The notes beneath the pieces were generated by a model, which searched no databases, was not told the DNA's origin, and worked only from the letters and a program-made list of their open reading frames with translations. This document shows, one piece after another, positions 1-7,358 of a DNA stretch of 14,703 nucleotides. Position 1 is the first letter of the stretch, and each line of letters starts with the position of its first letter. Made by a program: the position numbers and the translations under genes. The stretch comes from JAAYPI01 sp036734385 (lineage in GTDB: Bacteria; Bacteroidota; Bacteroidia; Bacteroidales; Paludibacteraceae): assembly GCA_036734385.1 (NCBI GenBank), contig DAIMYQ010000036.1:1-14703 (forward strand), read 5' to 3'.

Positions 1-912
1 ATTGGCATTATTTATGAGGCTCGTCCAAATGTGAGTTTCGATGTTTTCTCGCTTTGTATAAAATCAGGTAATGTGTGTGTATTGAAAGGTGGAACCGATG
101 CCTATCATTCTAATTTAGCAATTGTTACGTTGATAAAAAATGTACTCAAGCAATTTGAAATAGATGAAAATGTTATTCATCTTTTACCCGCCGGTCGTGA
201 AGCTACTGCAGAATTGCTCAATGCTGTTGATTTTGTTGATTTAATCATTCCTCGTGGCAGCAAAGGATTAATAGATTTTGTTCGTAATAATGCTAAAGTT
301 CCGGTGATTGAAACAGGTGCAGGAGTTTGTCACACATATTTTGATGAATTCGGAGACAAAGAAAAAGGAGCCGAAATCATCAATAATGCAAAAACGCGTC
401 GCGTAGGTGTTTGTAATGCCTTGGACTGTGTCATTATAAATGAAAAAAGATTAGCCGATCTACCTTATTTGTGCGAAAAATTAGTTTCGAGCGACGTTAT
501 AATTGAAGCAGACTTAAAATCATACACCTTTTTGACAGGAAAATATCCAGCTAAGCTGTTAGAAAAAGCTACAAACGAAAGTTTCGGAAAAGAATTCTTG
601 GACTATCGCATGAGCATAAAAACGGTATCCAATATTGAGGAAGCAATTCAACATATTGCAACATACAGCTCAAAACATAGTGAGGCAATTGTAAGCGAAA
701 ATGAAGAAAATATTGCAATGTTCAATAAACAAGTTGATGCAGCTTGCGTTTACACAAACACCTCAACGGCTTTTACAGATGGCGGACAATTTGGTATGGG
801 AGCAGAAATTGGAATCAGTACACAGAAACTGCATGCTCGCGGTCCGATGGCATTACCGGAACTAAGCAGTTATAAATGGATTATAAAAGGAAACGGGCAA
901 ATAAGAAAATAA
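1..912 (+). CDS. proA: Glutamate-5-semialdehyde dehydrogenase (gamma-glutamyl phosphate reductase), 5' end missing
   Basis: ProA reduces gamma-glutamyl phosphate to glutamate-5-semialdehyde with NADPH, the second step of cytoplasmic proline synthesis. The reading frame is open from base 1 and begins inside the conserved IGIIYEARPN motif, so roughly the first quarter of a protein of about 415 residues lies outside the window. What remains includes the GGTDAYHSN segment, LIIPRGSKGL, VIETGAGVCH, and the catalytic-cysteine region RRVGVCNALD, with the cysteine codon at 412-414. The C-terminus has the family signature, GAEIGISTQKLHARGP followed by an ending close to YKWIIKGNGQIR. An ATG at 31 would give a 293-residue protein, but it lies mid-domain and is not the true start. 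The stop (TAA) is only 4 bases from the convergent rnhB stop. Its usual partner proB may lie upstream but cannot be seen. Confidence 0.97.
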   Translation: MGIIYEARPNVSFDVFSLCIKSGNVCVLKGGTDAYHSNLAIVTLIKNVLKQFEIDENVIHLLPAGREATAELLNAVDFVDLIIPRGSKGLIDFVRNNAKVPVIETGAGVCHTYFDEFGDKEKGAEIINNAKTRRVGVCNALDCVIINEKRLADLPYLCEKLVSSDVIIEADLKSYTFLTGKYPAKLLEKATNESFGKEFLDYRMSIKTVSNIEEAIQHIATYSSKHSEAIVSENEENIAMFNKQVDAACVYTNTSTAFTDGGQFGMGAEIGISTQKLHARGPMALPELSSYKWIIKGNGQIRK

Positions 913-916
913 GTTT

Positions 917-1498
917 TCATGGCAAAAACAAGCGAAATGTTTTTCGATGATAGGGTGTAACACCAAGTCGTGCAAGTGCTTCGCGATGAAATTTGGTTGG
1001 ATAGGCTTTATTTTTATTCCATCCGTAATCAGGATAAAGCTTATGCAAATCGTCCATATAATCGTCTCTATAGGTTTTTGCTAAAACTGAGGCAGCTGCA
1101 ATTGACATATATTTTCCATCTCCTTTTATGATGCAAGTATGTGGAATATCCGTTTTGTTCCTGAACTTATTTCCATCAATAAGCAAATGTTCTGGCACTA
1201 TTCCGAGTCTTTCAATAGCTCTGTGCATTGCCAAGAAAGAAGCATTTAGAATGTTAATTTCGTCAATTTCACCTGCAGAAACTATCCCTACACCAAATGC
1301 AATAGCATGCTTTTCTATAATGGGGCGTAACGCATAACGTTGTTTTTCGGACAGTTGTTTGGAATCATTTAATTCTTCCGACAGAAAATCTATAGGCAAA
1401 ATAACGGCCGCTGCAAAAACAGGTCCAGCCAAACAACCACGACCTGCTTCATCGCAACCACATTCTATTCTATCTTTTTGTAAATAAGGCAACAACAT
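917..1498 (-). CDS. rnhB: Ribonuclease HII
   Basis: RNase HII cuts RNA in RNA-DNA hybrids and starts removal of single ribonucleotides misincorporated into DNA. The protein is 193 residues, normal for the family. The N-terminal CDEAGRG motif carries acidic residues Asp16 and Glu17, LIDGN supplies Asp108, and an RDDYM segment near residue 145 supplies the fourth acid. The GWNKNKAYPTKFHR and TPYHRKTF blocks are typical of bacterial RnhB. I chose the ATG at 1498 because MLLPYL directly precedes the first conserved block. It also sits 4 bases after the stop of the upstream cyclase gene, whereas the longer frame from 1540 would overlap that gene by 38 bases. It is last in a four-gene minus-strand group and converges on proA. 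Confidence 0.96.
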   Translation of the reverse strand: MLLPYLQKDRIECGCDEAGRGCLAGPVFAAAVILPIDFLSEELNDSKQLSEKQRYALRPIIEKHAIAFGVGIVSAGEIDEINILNASFLAMHRAIERLGIVPEHLLIDGNKFRNKTDIPHTCIIKGDGKYMSIAAASVLAKTYRDDYMDDLHKLYPDYGWNKNKAYPTKFHREALARLGVTPYHRKTFRLFLP

Positions 1499-1502
1499 AC
1501 TA

Positions 1503-2483
1503 TCATTTTTCTTGATAAACGATTGTTGTAATAACATCACCGACCACTTTCAAGGTATTTTTGTCTATATTTTCCATCGTGTCATTAATAGTGTGCCATG
1601 TAGGAGGAAAGCCCAACTGGTTATCATAATGAATAATATCAATGCAGGGAATACCGGCAAGCTTATTGATATAATAATGATCATCTATAATAGGAGAACC
1701 TTGTGTATTAACAAAATAATTACCATAACCTAAATCGTTAGCTGTTTGCCACACCTTTTCTACTACATCAGCAGCATACGACTCAGAAAAAGATTCCTTT
1801 AAAAATGTGGGATTTTTACCGCCTACCATATCAAGCAATATACCATATTTAGCCTTATAACCTTGTTTATGAGGATTTTTTGCCCAATATTGCGTTCCTA
1901 AACAATAACTATCATCCTCTTGGGTTGAAGTCGAATCAAATTGAGGTCGACCATAATCTTCGGCATCAAGAAAAATAATATCCACACCAATCTTCACTGA
2001 ATCTTTTTGCATCAAACGAGCCAACTCCAGCAAAACGCCAACTCCACTGGCACCATCGTTAGCTCCTTGAACAGGCGTTAAATAATTCTTTGAGTCTTTG
2101 TCATTATCCGAATAGGGTCTACAATCCCAATGAGCACAAAGCAAAACTCTGTTTTTACTATCAGGGTTAATAGACCCAATAATATTCCGAGAATGAAGTA
2201 TCGTGTTATTATACGTTTTTACATCAGCTTTTTGTTCTGTCACTTGAATTCCAAAACGAGTTAATTCGGCAACTAAATAATCGCCACACATCTGATGTGC
2301 TTTCGTATTCGGCACTCGTGGACCAAACGAAACTTGTTTTTCCACAAAAGAATACGCAGAATCTGCAATGAATTTGGGAATTTTCACCTTCATACTTTCT
2401 TCGGCAGATACAGAAAATTTTTCCTGTTTACCACAAGATGCCATAACTAAAAGGACGATAAAAAAACAAATATTTTTTTTCAT
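1503..2483 (-). CDS. Glutaminyl-peptide cyclotransferase-like lipoprotein (M28 fold)
   Basis: Probable glutaminyl cyclase, which converts N-terminal glutamine of exported proteins to pyroglutamate; a single-zinc member of the M28 peptidase fold. From the ATG at 2483 the protein has 326 residues. Residues 1-17 form a lipoprotein signal ending in the lipobox VMAS-Cys17, which places it in the periplasm on a membrane. Visible active-site elements are AHWD (His118, Asp120), QGANDGASG (Asp143, probable zinc ligand), FLDAED (Glu175 probable catalytic acid, Asp176 probable zinc ligand), IIDDHY (267-268) and a Trp296-His297 pair matching the Trp-His of mammalian-type cyclases. An in-frame TTG at 2489 would add two residues, but ATG is preferred. 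The gap to the upstream glycosyltransferase is 10 bases. An M28 aminopeptidase is the main alternative; the Trp-His pair and loss of a second metal site favour cyclase. Confidence 0.85.
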   Translation of the reverse strand: MKKNICFFIVLLVMASCGKQEKFSVSAEESMKVKIPKFIADSAYSFVEKQVSFGPRVPNTKAHQMCGDYLVAELTRFGIQVTEQKADVKTYNNTILHSRNIIGSINPDSKNRVLLCAHWDCRPYSDNDKDSKNYLTPVQGANDGASGVGVLLELARLMQKDSVKIGVDIIFLDAEDYGRPQFDSTSTQEDDSYCLGTQYWAKNPHKQGYKAKYGILLDMVGGKNPTFLKESFSESYAADVVEKVWQTANDLGYGNYFVNTQGSPIIDDHYYINKLAGIPCIDIIHYDNQLGFPPTWHTINDTMENIDKNTLKVVGDVITTIVYQEK

Positions 2484-2493
2484 AATCAATGTG

Positions 2494-3597
2494 TTATATC
2501 TTTCTATTTTTCCAATAGAGGGGTTTTAAAATAGGCATTAGCATCACCGCAAAAACATATACTGGATAAAACAGCGACACCACAAAAATATACCAGAGCA
2601 ATCTTGTTTGATTAAAGAATTTGGCAGTAGGAATTAGCAACATACTGTCTGCAAATAGCTTCATAAAAAACAAAATAACAAAGAGCACAACACATTCATT
2701 GTGCCAAAAAGAACCCAAAAAAGAAACTAAAAGTGCTACTTGCATACAAAAGACAATCAAAGCACACGCTATAATCTGCCAATCAGTGTATGATTTTGAC
2801 TTCGAAACCCAACGCATTCGTTGTTGCAAAAAATCGTTTAAAGTAGTACACGGATACGTATTCGCAATTGCTTCTCTTGATTTTAAATAAAGAATATTAC
2901 CTTTTTGTTTTTTGATGGCTGAAAGCAAAAACATATCATCACCGGAGACTTCTTGATTACACAAAAGTAATTCGGATTTTATATATACCTCTTTAGTAAA
3001 AGCCAGATTTGCCCCATTACACAAGATAGGCATACCGATACCGGCACTTCCTCCTGCTGAACCCGAAAGACTTAAGAAATCCAAACTCTGTGCTTTTTCA
3101 AAAAAAGAACGATTATGCAACATCCTTACAGGTCCAATAATCATATCAGGTTTGTGAATTTCATAAAAAGATACGATAGTTTTCAACCAGTCATGTCCAA
3201 ATTGGCAATCCGCATCAACACAAACAATCAATTCTCCCGACGCATTTGAAATTCCTTGCCGTAAGGCTTTTTTTTTGCCAAAAGAAGTTGATTTCAACAA
3301 TCTTAAGAATGAATTTTGCGTTACATATGAAGAAATGATATCGACAGTATTATCTTCAGAGTGATCGTCTATTACGATTAATTCGTATTTTTTATACGTT
3401 TGAGAAAAAATAGAATCTAAAAGTTTGACTATAGTATTTTGTTCATTCCGAACAGAAAGAATAATAGAAACCAACACTTGATCAGAGGTCTGTGAAGCAA
3501 CAAAATCAATGGTTTTACGCCATCCGAAAGAATAGGAACAGACTGAAAAAGAGTAGGTTGCAACAATTAGCAAAGCAATAAGGATTATCCAAAACAT
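2494..3597 (-). CDS. Membrane-anchored family 2 glycosyltransferase
   Basis: A 367-residue inverting glycosyltransferase of the GT2 (GT-A fold) type. A hydrophobic N-terminal helix (residues 2-20) precedes the catalytic domain. That domain carries VSIILSVRNE (43-52), the nucleotide-binding acidic pair in VIDDHS (Asp77, Asp78), DAD (128-130), GDD (219-221) and a QxxRW motif (Gln259, Arg262, Trp263), the set seen in processive or polyprenyl-phosphate-linked enzymes. Three hydrophobic segments follow at about 273-293, 301-323 and 333-355. The active site should therefore face the cytoplasm with the protein held in the inner membrane. Donor and acceptor cannot be read from sequence; cell-envelope polysaccharide or glycolipid synthesis is the general expectation. 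The ATG at 3597 is 21 bases from the upstream LysE-type gene, consistent with one transcript. Confidence 0.9.
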   Translation of the reverse strand: MFWIILIALLIVATYSFSVCSYSFGWRKTIDFVASQTSDQVLVSIILSVRNEQNTIVKLLDSIFSQTYKKYELIVIDDHSEDNTVDIISSYVTQNSFLRLLKSTSFGKKKALRQGISNASGELIVCVDADCQFGHDWLKTIVSFYEIHKPDMIIGPVRMLHNRSFFEKAQSLDFLSLSGSAGGSAGIGMPILCNGANLAFTKEVYIKSELLLCNQEVSGDDMFLLSAIKKQKGNILYLKSREAIANTYPCTTLNDFLQQRMRWVSKSKSYTDWQIIACALIVFCMQVALLVSFLGSFWHNECVVLFVILFFMKLFADSMLLIPTAKFFNQTRLLWYIFVVSLFYPVYVFAVMLMPILKPLYWKNRKI

Positions 3598-3618
3598 ATT
3601 ATTTAGAATAAATTTCGG

Positions 3619-4260
3619 CTAAACAACTACCGATTTTCCCAACAATGACAAAATAAATCCACAAATGGCAAGCAGAGCAATAAGAGAACCTGTTGTTTTA
3701 TTTACAATCCAAAGCCCTCTGATATTGAACTTTTTGCGGAAAATGCTTACAACCAAAGTGATTAAAAACCACCATGTAATGGCTCCGGCAAATACAGATG
3801 CTACACCGACAAGACTTTCCCAAATACTGGTTTCTTGAGTAAGAAAATTAAATCGAGCAAAAAGCCCTAAAAAAAGAAAGATAATAAGTGGATTGCTAAG
3901 TGTCAAAAAGAAAGATGAAAAGTAATCCTGAGAAAGGCTTATTGCCTTGACTGGCTCATTTTTATTCAAAACCTTTACCGGATTATTAAAAAATATATAA
4001 ATGCCGAAAAATAAGATAATCAAACTTCCTATTATTTGTATGGCAAGCTGATTTTGTTTGATAAAATCAAGCACAAAGGAAAGTCCGAACAAAGCGATAG
4101 TGGCATAAATACAATCGGATGTGGCAGCACCTAAACCGAAAAAAAAGCCTTGTAAGCGACCTTTATTCAAAGTTCTTTGAATGCAAAGTATTGCTATTGG
4201 TCCTACAGGCACTGAAGTACAAATACCTATAATATATCCTTTGGTAAACACATCAATCAT
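3619..4260 (-). CDS. LysE family translocator
   Basis: A predicted inner-membrane exporter of the LysE/RhtB family, whose members export amino acids or related small molecules. The protein is 213 residues with about six hydrophobic segments, near residues 7-27, 40-63, 72-92, 117-137, 150-173 and 190-208. The family hallmark is the SVPVGPIAILC stretch at 16-26; a TLSNPLIIFLF stretch in the fourth segment is also typical. I chose the ATG at 4260 because MIDVFTKGYIIG leads straight into the first helix. The longer frame uses a GTG at 4296 and adds twelve residues encoded by a poly-T run. The substrate cannot be inferred. It is the first gene of the minus-strand group and diverges from lpxH; no clean TAnnTTTG element was found upstream, so its promoter is unidentified. 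Confidence 0.88.
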   Translation of the reverse strand: MIDVFTKGYIIGICTSVPVGPIAILCIQRTLNKGRLQGFFFGLGAATSDCIYATIALFGLSFVLDFIKQNQLAIQIIGSLIILFFGIYIFFNNPVKVLNKNEPVKAISLSQDYFSSFFLTLSNPLIIFLFLGLFARFNFLTQETSIWESLVGVASVFAGAITWWFLITLVVSIFRKKFNIRGLWIVNKTTGSLIALLAICGFILSLLGKSVVV

Positions 4261-4272
4261 AGCTGCAAATAT

Positions 4273-4317
4273 CTCAAAAAAAAACAAAAAAAGCACTATG
4301 ATTCTTGTTTTTTTGAG
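4273..4317. repeat. AT-rich inverted repeat between lysE-type gene and lpxH
   Basis: CTC followed by an A run (4273-4282) is matched by a T run followed by GAG (4308-4317), giving ten complementary bases around a 25-base spacer. It lies between two divergent genes, so a terminator is not expected there. It could be an operator or simply homopolymer-rich spacer. Only the symmetry is certain. Confidence 0.35.
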
Positions 4318-4347
4318 GCTTTAAAGAGATTGGATGATTTTTTCTGT

Positions 4348-4361
4348 TACTTTTGCAAAAG
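4348..4361 (+). promoter_or_regulatory. Candidate -7 element for lpxH inside a 12-base palindrome
   Basis: TACTTTTG at 4348-4355 matches the Bacteroidota -7 consensus TAnnTTTG. No well-spaced -33 TTG was found; the nearest TTG ends at 4332, only 15 bases upstream. The element overlaps CTTTTGCAAAAG (4350-4361), a perfect palindrome that could bind a dimeric regulator. Transcription from here would give a leader of about 40 bases containing a 6-bp stem (TTGTGT 4364-4369 with ACACAA 4375-4380). The promoter position also supports the lpxH start at 4400 over the upstream ATG at 4334. Confidence 0.45.
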
Positions 4362-4399
4362 ACTTGTGTTTACGACACAAACACTTTTCTTATTATTTT

Positions 4400-5164
4400 A
4401 TGGATAAAAAAATATATTTTGTTTCAGATGCCCATTTAGGGTCATTAGCTTTTGATAATGATTCCTATCGGGAAAAAAAGCTCGTAGCATGGCTCGATTC
4501 GATCAAAGACTATGCTTCTGATATTTACCTTTTGGGTGATATGTTCGACTTTTGGTATGAATACAAATATGTTGTACCTAAAGGGTTTGTGCGTTTTTTA
4601 GGTAAATTGGCGGAGCTATCGGACAGCGGAATCAACCTCCACTTTTTCATAGGAAATCATGATATTTGGACATATGGTTATCTAGAAAAAGAAATCGGCA
4701 TGAAAATATATAAAGAGCCATTGATTATTAATTTAAACGGAAAAACATTCTATCTGGCTCATGGAAACGGACTAGGCAAACAGCCCCTATCCGTAAGACT
4801 TATTGAAAGAATATTTCACTCTGAAATTCTGAGAACGTTATACAATACCATTCACCCATATTTCAACATGAGTTTTGGCTTTGCTTGGTCAAAAAGTAAC
4901 AGAAAATCAAAACAAAATTTGCCTGAAAACAACTTTTTGGGGGAAGATAAAGAACATCTAATCATTTTTGCCAAAAGCATCCTAAAAAAACAGCACATCG
5001 ACTATTTCATTTTCGGACACAGACATATCATGGTAAATTTTATGCTTCAGAAAAACAGCCAAGTAATTTACTTAGGCGATTGGATTACAAACTTCTCCTA
5101 TGGAGTTTTTGACGGAGAAAATTTTACGCTTGAACAATTTGAAGGGAATACACCATCTACTTGA
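4400..5164 (+). CDS. lpxH: UDP-2,3-diacylglucosamine diphosphatase (LpxH)
   Basis: LpxH hydrolyses UDP-2,3-diacylglucosamine to lipid X and UMP on the cytoplasmic face of the inner membrane, an early step of lipid A synthesis. The 254-residue protein shows the complete calcineurin-like metal-binding series: SDAH (Asp10, His12), LLGDMFDFW (Asp47), GNHD (Asn86, His87), AHGNG (His121) and GHRH (His207, His209). The DMFDFW and AHGNGLG blocks are characteristic of LpxH rather than of general phosphoesterases. I chose the ATG at 4400 because MDKKIYFVSDAH places the first metal motif at the usual distance; the frame extends to 4334 but that extension overlaps the candidate promoter. The gene stands alone on the plus strand, and its 3' end overlaps the convergent ackA by 8 bases. 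Confidence 0.93.
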   Translation: MDKKIYFVSDAHLGSLAFDNDSYREKKLVAWLDSIKDYASDIYLLGDMFDFWYEYKYVVPKGFVRFLGKLAELSDSGINLHFFIGNHDIWTYGYLEKEIGMKIYKEPLIINLNGKTFYLAHGNGLGKQPLSVRLIERIFHSEILRTLYNTIHPYFNMSFGFAWSKSNRKSKQNLPENNFLGEDKEHLIIFAKSILKKQHIDYFIFGHRHIMVNFMLQKNSQVIYLGDWITNFSYGVFDGENFTLEQFEGNTPST

Positions 5165-5169
5165 TGGTG
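5151..5169. terminator. Stem-loop spanning both stop codons of lpxH and ackA
   Basis: CACCATC (5151-5157) and GATGGTG (5163-5169) form a perfect 7-bp inverted repeat around a 5-base loop. The lpxH stop TGA (5162-5164) and the ackA stop TAG (complement of 5157-5159) both lie within it. The symmetry means it could form in either transcript. Downstream U-richness is slight: CATTTTCC on the plus side, little on the minus side. Intrinsic termination is therefore only a possibility; it may instead protect RNA 3' ends. Confidence 0.4.
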
Positions 5170-6371
5170 CATTTTCCTCCTATGCATAATTCTGAGGTAT
5201 CCGAAGCTATCATAAACTCCTCATCTGTAGGTATTACAAGTACTTTAACTTTGCCATCATCTTTACTAATAAGGGCATCTTGTGCCTTAGTTTGGTTACG
5301 TTCAGGATCTATTTCTATTCCTAAAAATTCGAGTTCTTCACATACCTTAGCCCTCATTGAGCCTTGATTTTCGCCCACTCCACCCGTAAAAATAAGAATA
5401 TCTAAACCTCCCAAAGCAGCAGCATAAGAACCTATATACTTCTTAATGCGATAAGCATATATTTCGATTGCCAATTGAGCACGGGCATCTCCTGATTTTG
5501 CAGCAGCATCCAAATCACGCATATCAGAAGAAACACCGGATACACCAAGCACTCCACTATATTTGTTAAGCAATGTAGTTGCTGAGGCAGTTCCTATACC
5601 TTCTTTGTCCATCAAAAAGGTAATTACAGTGGGATCTAAATCACCACAACGTGTCCCCATCAAAAGACCCTCAAGAGGAGTAAATCCCATAGAAGTATCG
5701 ATGGATTGACCATTTTTTATCGCTGTAACAGACCCCCCATTACCAATATGACAAGTAATGATTCGCTGCTTTTTGTAATCTACTCCGAGAAAATCACACC
5801 CTCTAGAAGAGACATAACGATGACTGGTTCCATGAAAACCATACCTCCGAATTCCATATTTTTTGTACAAAGAATAGGGAATGCCGTAAATATAAGCACG
5901 CTCCGGCATACTTTGGTGGAAAGCAGTGTCAAAAACAGCTACCTGCGGAACATTCGGAATAAGGTTTTCAATGGCTTGTATGCCTTTTAAGTTAGGCGGA
6001 TTATGCAGCGGAGCTATTTCAATACAAGCTTCAATCTCTTTCATTATACTTTCATCAATCAAGACACTGGATTTGAATTTTTCTCCTCCATGAACTACTC
6101 TATGACCGACAGCGTCTATTTCATTTAGAGATTTAATACATCCATATTTTTTACTCACCAATACGCCTAAAATATACTCAATAGCTATTTGGTGTTCCAA
6201 AATTTCGCCTTCAAGAATTACTTGTCGTCCGTCAGCCGCTGTATGCTTTAAAAAAGACCCTTTCATCGCAACTTTTTCAACACCCCCTTGACCCAAAACT
6301 TGCTTTTTATCCATGTCGAACAGTTTATACTTAACGGATGAACTGCCACAATTTAAAACTAATATTTTCAT
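5157..6371 (-). CDS. ackA: Acetate kinase
   Basis: Acetate kinase makes ATP and acetate from acetyl phosphate, the energy-yielding last step of the Pta-AckA route. The 404-residue protein is full length. By family knowledge of the well-studied Methanosarcina enzyme, the key residues fall at identical numbers here: Asn7 (VLNCGSSS), Arg91 (GHRVVHGG), Asp148 (VFDTAFH), His180 (GFHGTSHR), Arg241 (GTRCGDLDP) and Glu384 (PTDEE). The sugar-kinase/Hsp70-type nucleotide loops HIGNGGS and FTGGVGEN are present. The ATG at 6371 begins MKILVLNCGSSS, the standard N-terminus. It is the last gene of a three-gene minus-strand operon, 17 bases after the dehydrogenase-like gene, and its end overlaps lpxH. It carries the complete catalytic set and is probably fully active. 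Confidence 0.98.
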   Translation of the reverse strand: MKILVLNCGSSSVKYKLFDMDKKQVLGQGGVEKVAMKGSFLKHTAADGRQVILEGEILEHQIAIEYILGVLVSKKYGCIKSLNEIDAVGHRVVHGGEKFKSSVLIDESIMKEIEACIEIAPLHNPPNLKGIQAIENLIPNVPQVAVFDTAFHQSMPERAYIYGIPYSLYKKYGIRRYGFHGTSHRYVSSRGCDFLGVDYKKQRIITCHIGNGGSVTAIKNGQSIDTSMGFTPLEGLLMGTRCGDLDPTVITFLMDKEGIGTASATTLLNKYSGVLGVSGVSSDMRDLDAAAKSGDARAQLAIEIYAYRIKKYIGSYAAALGGLDILIFTGGVGENQGSMRAKVCEELEFLGIEIDPERNQTKAQDALISKDDGKVKVLVIPTDEEFMIASDTSELCIGGKCTIK

Positions 6372-6388
6372 GTATCTTGTTTTTTCGT

Positions 6389-7336
6389 CTATTTTACAAT
6401 TTTCCCTTTTTCATCATATGTATAAAAACCCTTTCCACGACTAATTCCGAATTGTTTACCTCTATACAAACGCATCAATATGGGTGAAGGTTTGTATTTT
6501 ACAGCACCAAACTCATTATACATATTTTCCATTAGCTTCACAATTTTTTCAATTCCCATTTGGTCGGCAGTTCTGAAAACACCTTGTTTGTTTCCAAAAC
6601 CGGATTTCATTACTTTATCTATATCCTCTACAGTCGAAATTCCCTCCATCAACATTCCACACGCTTCATTAAGCATAACAAAGAAAAGACGCATACTTAC
6701 CAGTCCTGAAGATTCTGCCACAAGTATAATTTCGTGCTTCATCAAATGAGCAAATTGACAAACTTTTTGATAAACTTCTTCACTGGTATAAAGGCTCTTA
6801 ACAATTTCCAAGATACGAGCTTCAGGAACATTGCTCATCACATGCATACCAATGCATCTTTCCTTGAATTTTAATTCAGTTGCCAACTCTGTAATGACGG
6901 GGGTTGATGTATTACTTGCAATAATGGCATCTTCGGGCAACACTCTTTCCAAGTTCAGGAAAACCTCCTTACGTAAATCGGTACTTCTTTCTCCCGTATT
7001 ATCATCGTATCTTATTGACTCTATGACAAACTCACAATCTTTGAACGCATTATAACTGACAGAACCTGTTATTCTCGATAAAATGGCTCTTTTTTCCGAT
7101 TCTGTCAGACCCCAGTTTTCTATTCTATTATCTAACGATTTTTCAATTCTTACATACGCATTCTGAATTTTCTCTTCAGTTGGTTCTAAAAAAACGACTT
7201 CCATTGCATTGGTTGCAGCTAAAGTAGCAATCATACTACCCTCTTTTCCACAGCCGACAATTCCAATTTTTGAAAATAAGGTTTTCTTATACTCCTTTTT
7301 GCTTAAACCATAATTTTCTATTGCTTCTACTATCAT
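6389..7336 (-). CDS. 3-hydroxyacyl-CoA dehydrogenase family protein, altered active site
   Basis: A 315-residue protein with the two-domain layout of 3-hydroxyacyl-CoA/3-hydroxybutyryl-CoA dehydrogenases. The Rossmann fold has GCGKEG (28-33) and an acidic residue (Glu51) after the second strand, suggesting NAD. IIASNTSTPVITELA (138-152) matches the family ASNTS block. The catalytic His-Glu pair appears as His165 in IGMHVMSNVPEARILEIV and Glu177. Two positions usually occupied by asparagine differ: HFFNP reads HVMSN, putting Ser168 at the Asn site, and the GFVxNR site reads GLVSMR, putting Met215 there. A lengthened loop, RYDDNTGERSTD (109-120), is also unlike simple HBDs. The C-terminal domain ends in RGKGFYTYD, which is typical. 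It sits 22 bases after pta and 17 before ackA, so it is almost certainly co-transcribed with acetate metabolism. Substrate unknown; a divergent acyl-CoA dehydrogenase is the best description. Confidence 0.85.
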   Translation of the reverse strand: MIVEAIENYGLSKKEYKKTLFSKIGIVGCGKEGSMIATLAATNAMEVVFLEPTEEKIQNAYVRIEKSLDNRIENWGLTESEKRAILSRITGSVSYNAFKDCEFVIESIRYDDNTGERSTDLRKEVFLNLERVLPEDAIIASNTSTPVITELATELKFKERCIGMHVMSNVPEARILEIVKSLYTSEEVYQKVCQFAHLMKHEIILVAESSGLVSMRLFFVMLNEACGMLMEGISTVEDIDKVMKSGFGNKQGVFRTADQMGIEKIVKLMENMYNEFGAVKYKPSPILMRLYRGKQFGISRGKGFYTYDEKGKIVK

Positions 7337-7358
7337 AATTTTACTTTTAAACTATTAA

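Noticed and set aside
913..929. GTTTT/AAAAC repeat at the proA/rnhB junction as a terminator
   Set aside because: A 5-bp, nearly all-A/T stem is too weak to call.
1499..1540. Longer rnhB start at 1540 adding 14 residues
   Set aside because: It would overlap the cyclase gene by 38 bases and the extra residues are not part of the family; the ATG at 1498 fits the conserved N-terminus.
4261..4296. Longer LysE-type start (GTG at 4296)
   Set aside because: The added residues come from a poly-T run and lie before the normal first helix.
4334..4399. Longer lpxH start at 4334
   Set aside because: The added 22 residues are not family-like and overlap the candidate promoter; MDKKIYFVSDAH at 4400 is standard.
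5706..5990. 94-codon plus-strand open frame opposite ackA
   Set aside because: It is a shadow of a highly conserved gene with no features of its own.
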